NCBI RefSeq assembly: GCF_002911015.1
Contig: NZ_KZ626848.1
Location: 1 to 64,000 of the forward strand
Source: Streptomyces populi
Lineage (GTDB): Bacteria; Actinomycetota; Actinomycetes; Streptomycetales; Streptomycetaceae
DNA: 64,000 nucleotides
Direction of reading: 5' to 3'
The position numbers and the translations under genes were made by a program. Under the pieces are notes generated by a model. That model saw only the letters and a list, made by a program, of their open reading frames with translations. It searched no databases and had not been told where the DNA came from. How positions within the stretch are numbered: position 1 is the stretch's first letter; each line of letters starts with the position of its first letter. Of this stretch, positions 56,423 through 64,000 are shown piece after piece.

Positions 56423-57071
56423 GGGGAGCCCCCCTTCGTGTGTGGAGGAGGACGGTAGCTGACGGAGCGTCAGACGGCCATAGGTGCGGGACCACCGCGA
56501 AGCCGCGGCACGGGACGGTCCCCTTCCGCGGGGCCGGGTCAGGGGCGCGGGCCCTTCGCGGGGGCGCGCCGGCCGCGCCACGACGGGCCCGGACACCACG
56601 TGCGTGCGGCATCCGCACCGCACACGCGCGACAGGGGCGGCGCAGGGCCGGAGCGGCGCGGGGACGACGGTGACGGCAACCGTGCCCCGGTCCGCCGCGC
56701 GGACCGTGACCCGCGCCGGGCGGCGCCCGCCCTCGGAGGTGCCCTGCTTCCCGTACGGCCGGGTGGTGCCCGCCCCCGGAGGTCCCTCCGCACCCGTACG
56801 GCCGAGTGGCGCCCCACCCGGAGGCCCCCCGCACCCGTACGGCCGGATGGTGCCGCGCGCTCGGCGGCACCCGGCCGTACGGGTGCGGGATGACACCACG
56901 CGCGCCCGCTCAGTCCTGCCCGCGGGGGCGGTCCTGAGAGGTGCCGCGGCTCCGCCCCGAGGCTTCCTGCCGGCGGCCGGCCGAGTGCCGGACCGGCCCG
57001 GCCGACGGGGCGCGCGGCCCTCGCGCGGACAGCGGCTGGCCAGACGTGAGGTCACGCATACTGGACCCGTT
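56423..57071. other. Gene-free interval before ftsY
   Basis: About 650 bases between the divergent oxidoreductase and ftsY genes. It includes the CCGTACGGCC repeats at 56751-56883 and otherwise shows no coding sequence I can support. The ftsY ATG follows a CATACT -10-like element by nine bases with no ribosome binding site. Confidence 0.55.
56751..56883. repeat. Direct repeats carrying CCGTACGGCC
   Basis: CCGTACGGCC occurs at 56751, 56794 and 56835 in ~42-bp imperfect repeats containing GTGG(T/C)GCC...CCGGAGG(T/C)CCC, and once in inverted orientation at 56873-56882. The array can fold into hairpins and lies wholly in non-coding DNA. Confidence 0.6.
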
Positions 57072-58274
57072 ATGGAAACCATCATCCTTGCTGTAGTCAT
57101 CGCCGTAGTGGTGATCGCCGCGCTCGGTGGGCTCGTCGTCGGCAGTCGCAAGCGGAAGCAGCTGCCCCCGCCGCCCCCCGCCGCCCCCGACATCACCGCC
57201 CCCCCGGCCGAACCGCACGTCGGCGACGAGGCCGAGACGCCGCGCGAAGAACCGCGCCGCACTCTGGAGGAGGTGGACCTCCCCGACGGCTCGGCCGGCC
57301 CGTCGGTCGTCGTCGAGGAACCCCCGGCCGCTCCCCAGATCGAGATCCCGGAACCGACCGCCGGCCGTCTGGTGCGCCTGCGCACCCGGCTCTCCCGCTC
57401 GCAGAACGCGCTCGGCAAGGGACTGCTCACGCTGCTCTCGCGCGAGCACCTCGACGACGAGACCTGGGAGGAGATCGAGGACACGCTGCTCGTCGCCGAC
57501 GTCGGTGTGCAGCCCACCCAGGAACTGGTCGACAGTCTGCGCGGACGGGTGAAGGTGCTCGGCACCCGTACCCCGGCGGAGCTGCGCGGCCTGCTCCGCG
57601 AGGAACTGCTCAAGCTGGTCGGCACCGACGTCGACCGTACGGTGAGGACCGAGCCCGAGGGCCGCAAGCCGGGCATCGTGATGGTCGTCGGCGTCAACGG
57701 CACCGGCAAGACCACCACCACCGGCAAGCTCGCCCGCGTGCTCGTGGCCGACGGCCGCACGGTCGTGCTCGGCGCCGCCGACACCTTCCGCGCCGCCGCC
57801 GCCGACCAGCTCCAGACCTGGGGCGAGCGGGTCGGCGCCCACACCGTGCGCGGGCCGGAGGCGGGCGACCCCGCCTCCGTCGCCTTCGACGCGGTGAAGG
57901 AGGGCAAGGAGATGGGGGTCGACGTGGTCCTCATCGACACCGCCGGCCGGCTCCACACCAAGACCGGTCTCATGGACGAGCTCGGCAAGGTCAAGCGCGT
58001 CGTGGAGAAGCACGCTCCGCTCGACGAGGTGCTGCTCGTCCTCGACGCGACCACCGGCCAGAACGGTCTGGTGCAGGCGCGTGTGTTCGCCGAGGTCGTG
58101 GAGATCACCGGCATCGTGCTGACCAAGCTCGACGGCACGGCGAAGGGCGGCATCGTCGTCGCGGTGCAGCGCGAGCTGGGCGTCCCGGTCAAGCTGGTCG
58201 GGCTCGGCGAGGGCGCGGACGACCTGGCGCCGTTCGAGCCGGAGGCGTTCGTGGACGCCCTCATCGGTGACTGA
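57072..58274 (+). CDS. ftsY: Signal recognition particle receptor FtsY
   Basis: A 400-residue SRP receptor GTPase. A single N-terminal membrane span (about residues 3-24) is followed by an acidic, Pro-rich linker (25-95), the four-helix N domain (about 98-185) and the G domain with P-loop GVNGTGKTTT (207-216), DTFRAAAADQL, DTAGRLHT and TKLDGTAKGG. It receives ribosome-SRP complexes at the membrane for co-translational insertion. The N-terminal anchor is typical of actinobacterial FtsY. The ATG follows CATACT by nine bases without a Shine-Dalgarno. Confidence 0.97.
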   Translation: METIILAVVIAVVVIAALGGLVVGSRKRKQLPPPPPAAPDITAPPAEPHVGDEAETPREEPRRTLEEVDLPDGSAGPSVVVEEPPAAPQIEIPEPTAGRLVRLRTRLSRSQNALGKGLLTLLSREHLDDETWEEIEDTLLVADVGVQPTQELVDSLRGRVKVLGTRTPAELRGLLREELLKLVGTDVDRTVRTEPEGRKPGIVMVVGVNGTGKTTTTGKLARVLVADGRTVVLGAADTFRAAAADQLQTWGERVGAHTVRGPEAGDPASVAFDAVKEGKEMGVDVVLIDTAGRLHTKTGLMDELGKVKRVVEKHAPLDEVLLVLDATTGQNGLVQARVFAEVVEITGIVLTKLDGTAKGGIVVAVQRELGVPVKLVGLGEGADDLAPFEPEAFVDALIGD

Positions 58275-58294
58275 CCACCTTTGTGAACGTGTAG

Positions 58295-58352
58295 GTGCAT
58301 GAAGAAGCGCCCGCCCCGGCAGCACTGCCGGGGCGGGCGCTTCTTCATGCAC
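58295..58352. terminator. 27-bp perfect hairpin between ftsY and convergent gene
   Basis: GTGCATGAAGAAGCGCCCGC... (58295-58321) and its exact complement (58326-58352) enclose a GCAC loop. It lies 20 nt after ftsY and 16 nt after the convergent gene's stop codon. No mismatch occurs in 27 pairs. It is probably a bidirectional terminator, longer than others in the window. Confidence 0.8.
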
Positions 58353-58368
58353 GGACCGTGCCGGCGGC

Positions 58369-59031
58369 TCAGGCCCGTGAGCGGTGTGCCACGTAGGCGA
58401 GGGTGCCCAGCAGCAGCCGTGCCGGCGGCGGCTTCGTGGCGGAGTCGAGGACGGGGGAGCGCAGCCAGCGGACCGGGCCGAGGCCCGCGCGGTCGGAGGG
58501 AGGGGCGGTGATGTACGTGCCCGGGCCCAGGCCGTGCAGGTCGAGGGAGGCGTCGTCCCAGCCCATGCGGTAGAGCAGCTCGGGAAGTTCGGCGGCGGAA
58601 CCGGGGGAGACGAAGAAGTGGGCGCGGCCGTCCGCGGTGGCCGTGACGGGACCGAGCGGCAGACCCATGCGCTCCAGGCGGACGAGCGCGCGGCGCCCGG
58701 CCGCCTCGGCCACCTCGATCACGTCGAAGGCCCGGCCGACGGGCAGCATCACCGCGGCACCGGGGAAGCCGGCCCAGACGCCGGTCGCCTCGTCCAGTGT
58801 GGTGCCGGCCGGGATCGTCGGGGCGAAGGCCAGGGGGTGCGCGCCCGGCGCCGGACAGTCGGCCCGTCCGCACGAGCACGCCCCCGCGGCGGCTCGGGCG
58901 CCCGGGACGACGTCCCATCCCCACAGTCCGGTGAACGCGGCGACGGCGGTTCCCTCCGACGAGCGGCCGCGGCGACGAGCACCGGTCCGGATCTCGCGCA
59001 TCGCCCGACTACTGCCGATCGTGAAGCCCAT
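58369..59031 (-). CDS. Primase/polymerase-like protein (prim-pol N-terminal-type)
   Basis: A 220-residue protein resembling the N-terminal half of bifunctional DNA primase/polymerases. The Cys-rich CSCGRADCPAPGAHPLAFAP and WAGFPGAAVMLPVG...FDVIEV segments match that family, and HFFVSP and LHGLGPGTYITAPPS resemble its later motifs. The catalytic acidic residues are only partly conserved as far as I can see, so it may be a regulatory derivative. ATG 59031 has GGAGGGGG just upstream. I recall a gene of this kind between ftsY and nsdA in S. coelicolor. Confidence 0.8.
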   Translation of the reverse strand: MGFTIGSSRAMREIRTGARRRGRSSEGTAVAAFTGLWGWDVVPGARAAAGACSCGRADCPAPGAHPLAFAPTIPAGTTLDEATGVWAGFPGAAVMLPVGRAFDVIEVAEAAGRRALVRLERMGLPLGPVTATADGRAHFFVSPGSAAELPELLYRMGWDDASLDLHGLGPGTYITAPPSDRAGLGPVRWLRSPVLDSATKPPPARLLLGTLAYVAHRSRA

Positions 59032-59478
59032 GCCCCCTCCAACGGGTTCGATGCGCCCGTGGTTACGTGACGGAACCGGATTGTCACCCTCTGTTCCTGG
59101 CTGCCCGGTATCGCGCGATCCAGGCGGCGCCTTGTGGTGCGCGGGGTGGTGCACCCGGCTTCGTGCGCCCGGGAGTGCGCTTCTTCGCCCACCCGTGGTC
59201 GTCCTGTGTCAAGTGAATCGCGAGAGGGGCGACCGGAGTTCATTCGAAGGGGTGGCGAATGGTGGCGTTTCAGGGATCGCCATGGTTGGACGCGTGATCG
59301 TCGGATTACTTTGTGTGCACGAGTCCTGGGGTTTTGTTTACTCGTGAGTATGCCAAGGGCAAGCCGGTTTCCCGTTCGAAGGGTCAGAACTACCGGACAC
59401 GCGGCCGCATTTACCGGCATTCTGATAGGGCTTGGCGCAGAGCGGCGACAAGTGTTCTCGGGGAGTGGGGGCGTTCCA
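59032..59478. other. Divergent regulatory region upstream of nsdA
   Basis: About 450 bases between the prim-pol-like gene and nsdA. It is less GC-rich around 59270-59360 and carries arms TACTC/GAGTA at 59339-59350. The plus-strand reading frame is open across much of it, but the product has no similarity to NsdA upstream of the chosen start. Confidence 0.5.
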
Positions 59479-60954
59479 GTGGGCGGCAACGGCGGAGGCG
59501 GGACGAACGCTGACAAGCGCCCCAACGAGCTTCTCGGCTCGTGGTTCGTGCGCAGTGGCTGGTCGAAGGGCGAGCTGGCGCGCCAGGTGAACCGCAGGGC
59601 CCGCCAGTTGGGGGCCAACCACATCTCGACGGACACCTCGCGGGTGCGCCGCTGGCTGGACGGGGAGAACCCGCGCGAGCCGATCCCGCGGATCCTGTCC
59701 GAGCTGTTCTCCGAGCGGTTCGGCTGTGTCGTCGCCGTGGAGGACCTCGGTCTGCGCGCGGCCCACCAGGCACCCTCCGTGTCCGGTGTCGACCTGCCGT
59801 GGACCGGCCCCCAGACCGTCGCGCTGATCAGCGAGTACTCGCGCAGCGACCTGATGCTGGCGCGGCGCGGGTTCCTCGGCAGTTCGCTGGGGCTCGCCGC
59901 GGGCCCCGCCCTCATCGAACCCATGCAGCGCTGGCTCGTCCCCACGCCCCCGGCACCGTACGAGGCGTCCGAACCCCCGGCCTCGACGCGCCGCGGCGGC
60001 CGGCTCTCCCAGCCGGAGCTGGACCTCCTGGAATCCACCACGGTGATGTTCCGTCAGTGGGACGCCCAGTGCGGCGGCGGACTGCGCCGCAAAGCCGTCG
60101 TCGGCCAGCTGCACGAGGTGACGGACCTCCTCCAGGAGCCGCAGCCCGCCGCCACCGCCAAGCGCCTGTTCAAGGTCGCCGCCGAACTGGCCGAGCTGGC
60201 AGGCTGGATGAGCTACGACGTGGGCCTCCAGCCCACCGCGCAGAAGTACTTCGTGCTCGCCCTGCACGCCTCGAAGGAGGCGGGCGACAAACCGCTCGGC
60301 TCGTACATCCTCTCCAGCATGAGCCGCCAGATGATCCACCTCGGGCGGCCCGAGGACGCGCTGGAGCTGATCCACCTCGCCCAGTACGGCAGCCGCGACT
60401 GCGCGAGCCCGCGCACCCAGTCGATGCTGTATGCGATGGAGGCCCGCGCCTACGCCAACATGGGCCAGCCCGGAAAGTGCAAGCGGGCCGTCCGCATGGC
60501 CGAGGACACCTTCGCCGACGTGCACGAGTGGGACGACCCGGACCCCGACTGGATCCGCTTCTTCTCCCAGGCCGAGCTGTACGGCGAGAACTCGCACTCC
60601 TACCGAGATCTCGCCTATGTCGCCGGGCGCAGCCCCACGTACGCCTCCATGGCCGAACCCCTGATGCGGGAGGCGGTCGACCGTTTCGGCAAGGACCCCG
60701 AGCACCAGCGTTCGTACGCGCTCAACCTCATCGGCATGGCCACCGTGCACCTCCTGCAGCGCGAGCCCGAGCAGGGTGCGGTCCTGGCCAGGGAGGCCCT
60801 GAGGATCGGCAAGAAGGTGCGCTCCGAGCGCGTCAACACTCGTATCCGAAAGACGGTCGACACCGCGGTCCGTGACTTCGGGGACCTCGCGGAGGTCATC
60901 GACCTCACCGACCAACTGGCCGTCGACCTGCCCGAGACCGCCGAGGCGGTCTGA
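59479..60954 (+). CDS. nsdA: Developmental/antibiotic repressor NsdA
   Basis: A 491-residue cytoplasmic protein with a helix-turn-helix-like N-terminus (LGSWFVRSGWSKGELARQVN...DTSRVRRWLDGE) and TPR-like helical repeats through the rest (about 220-480, for example LGRPEDALELIHLAQYG, NMGQPGKCKRAVRMAED). It matches NsdA, a negative regulator of sporulation and antibiotic production in S. coelicolor, whose gene lies at this position beside amtB. GTG 59479 follows a G-rich site 7 nt away; the upstream GTG 59452 is an alternative. The HTH-plus-TPR plan resembles peptide- or partner-sensing regulators. Confidence 0.9.
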   Translation: MGGNGGGGTNADKRPNELLGSWFVRSGWSKGELARQVNRRARQLGANHISTDTSRVRRWLDGENPREPIPRILSELFSERFGCVVAVEDLGLRAAHQAPSVSGVDLPWTGPQTVALISEYSRSDLMLARRGFLGSSLGLAAGPALIEPMQRWLVPTPPAPYEASEPPASTRRGGRLSQPELDLLESTTVMFRQWDAQCGGGLRRKAVVGQLHEVTDLLQEPQPAATAKRLFKVAAELAELAGWMSYDVGLQPTAQKYFVLALHASKEAGDKPLGSYILSSMSRQMIHLGRPEDALELIHLAQYGSRDCASPRTQSMLYAMEARAYANMGQPGKCKRAVRMAEDTFADVHEWDDPDPDWIRFFSQAELYGENSHSYRDLAYVAGRSPTYASMAEPLMREAVDRFGKDPEHQRSYALNLIGMATVHLLQREPEQGAVLAREALRIGKKVRSERVNTRIRKTVDTAVRDFGDLAEVIDLTDQLAVDLPETAEAV

Positions 60955-61239
60955 CACCCGGCCGCGTGAGCGGCCCCACCCGGTACCCCGGCCGCGGCCG
61001 GCCGTCCCGAACTGCCCGACTCGGCTCCCCCATGCCAGGTCATCGGACGGCCGGCCGTGGCCGGTTCCGCTGGGCGCGGTCCCGGCCGGCGCCGTTCCCG
61101 CGGAGGCGACCGGCCACCGCAGGGACGTCCCCGCAGGAGCCGGGGTCGGTCCCGTTCCGGACGCCGTGAGCGCCCGTCCGGAGATTGCGTCACGATAACG
61201 ATCGCTTCGACCGCAATCAGGCAGTTCATGAACGCGTAA

Positions 61240-63063
<1,824 letters not shown>

Positions 63064-63104
63064 CGGGACCGGCCCGTACGAACAGGAAAGACAGGAGTCG
63101 CTGG

Positions 63105-64000
63105 GTGACGAGCACGGACACGCGAGTGGAAGCAGAGGACTCGGGACCCAGCGGCTACGCGGCGGCCCGGCTGCGCCTCCTCCAGGAGGAGGCGCGGTCC
63201 GGGCCGCCGCGCCGTACCGCCCTCGCGGAACTGACGGACGACTGGCTGACCGGCCTGTTCACCGCCGGATCCCAGGGCCTGCGCGGGGTGTCCCTCGTCG
63301 CCGTCGGCGGCTACGGCCGCGGCGAGCTCTCCCCCCGCAGCGATCTCGACCTGCTCCTGCTGCACGACGGCTCCGACTCCGGCGCCGTCGCCGCCCTCGC
63401 CGACCGCCTCTGGTACCCGGTGTGGGACCTGGGTCTCGACCTCGACCACTCGGTCCGCACCCCGGCCGAGGCCCGCAGGACCGCCGCCGAGGACCTCAAG
63501 GTCCAGCTCGGCCTCCTCGACGCCCGGCACATCGCCGGCGACCTCGGCCTCACCGCCGGACTGCGCACCGCCGTCCTCGCCGACTGGCGCAACCAGGCGC
63601 CCAAGCGACTGCCCGAACTCCAGGAACTGTGCGCCGAGCGCGCCGAACGCCAGGGCGAACTCCAGTACCTCCTCGAACCCGACCTGAAGGAGGCGCGCGG
63701 CGGACTGCGTGACGCCGTCGCCCTGCGCGCCGTGGCCGCCTCCTGGCTCGCCGACGCGCCCCGCGAAGGCCTCGCCGACGCCCGCCGCAGGCTCCTGGAC
63801 GTCCGCGACGCCCTGCACCTCGCCACCGGCCGCGCCACCGACCGCCTCGCCCTCCAGGAACAGGACCAGGTCGCCGCCGGACTCGGCCTGCTGGACGCCG
63901 ACACCCTGCTGCGCCAGGTGTACGAGGCCGCGCGCGTCGTCTCGTACGCCTCCGACGTCACCTGGCGCGAGGTCGGACGCGTCCTGCGCTCACGCGCGGT
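63105..64000 (+). CDS. glnD: PII uridylyl/adenylyl-transferase GlnD, N-terminal part
   Basis: Incomplete at the right edge; 298 codons are visible. The nucleotidyltransferase motif GGYGRGELSPRSDLDLLLL (68-86, with Asp80 and Asp82 as metal ligands) and the following VRTPAEARRTAAEDLKVQLG...LLEPDLKEARGGLRD region define GlnD. In actinobacteria this enzyme adenylylates rather than uridylylates GlnK Tyr51. GTG 63105 is 7 nt after AGGAG. The HD and ACT domains should lie beyond the window. Confidence 0.96.
   Translation, partial: MTSTDTRVEAEDSGPSGYAAARLRLLQEEARSGPPRRTALAELTDDWLTGLFTAGSQGLRGVSLVAVGGYGRGELSPRSDLDLLLLHDGSDSGAVAALADRLWYPVWDLGLDLDHSVRTPAEARRTAAEDLKVQLGLLDARHIAGDLGLTAGLRTAVLADWRNQAPKRLPELQELCAERAERQGELQYLLEPDLKEARGGLRDAVALRAVAASWLADAPREGLADARRRLLDVRDALHLATGRATDRLALQEQDQVAAGLGLLDADTLLRQVYEAARVVSYASDVTWREVGRVLRSRA

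Noticed and set aside
57072..57145. Signal peptide on FtsY
   Set aside because: The N-terminal hydrophobic helix has no cleavage site and is the membrane anchor expected for actinobacterial FtsY.

Overview
The window is chromosomal DNA from a Streptomyces (or a very close actinomycete). The base composition is very GC-rich, many genes start with GTG, and the gene order gltX - ndgR/leuCD - hupS - plsC/gpsA/ddl - thiL - rpmB - recG - rsmD/coaD - rpmF/rnc/mutM - smc - glcP - ftsY - nsdA - amtB/glnK/glnD is the one I know from the core of the S. coelicolor chromosome. It is mostly core genome. I see no insertion sequence, prophage, rRNA operon or CRISPR array.

Layout. 1-9443 (minus strand): two adjacent conservon (cvn) operons, each a membrane sensor ATPase, a roadblock protein, a DUF742 protein and a Ras-like GTPase. 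The left one runs off the window edge. 10043-14495: a small conserved-looking peptide gene, a fumarylacetoacetase-family gene coupled to gltX, a 29-bp tandem repeat, a HAD hydrolase, and five tRNA genes (Gln-Glu-Glu-Gln-Glu). 14740-17671: the IclR regulator NdgR divergent from leuCD. 17947-25600: the HU protein HupS, CofC (coenzyme F420), lipid and cell-wall genes (plsC-like, gpsA, ddl), a DUF3515 lipoprotein, an orphan RAM-domain protein, thiL and rpmB. 25864-34809: a DAK2/FakA-like gene, a DMT transporter with a divergent LysR regulator, and a translationally coupled Hsp90-like/TPR gene pair.

34976-43756: DNA and RNA maintenance genes. recG is interrupted in its Walker A motif by a 338-residue intein with a LAGLIDADG domain. 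rsmD/coaD, a DivIVA-like coiled-coil protein, DUF177-rpmF-rnc and mutM follow. 43776-48694: accessory genes (HxlR regulator, secreted metzincin-like protease, CAP-domain protein, acylphosphatase) around a 1.4-kb gene-poor stretch that holds a decayed secreted-protein gene, a 17-G tract and short repeats. 49076-58274: a small coiled-coil protein, smc, a DUF4326 protein, the glucose permease glcP, a luciferase-like oxidoreductase and ftsY. 58369-64000: a primase/polymerase-like protein, the developmental repressor nsdA, and the nitrogen operon amtB-glnK-glnD, which runs off the right edge.

The strongest unusual observations are the class-3-type (W-C-T) intein in RecG, the Hsp90-TPR pair that resembles a eukaryotic chaperone/co-chaperone arrangement, the clustering of glutamyl-tRNA synthetase with tRNA-Glu/tRNA-Gln genes, several promoters placed for leaderless mRNAs, and the small peptide with a duplicated NPRRT motif.
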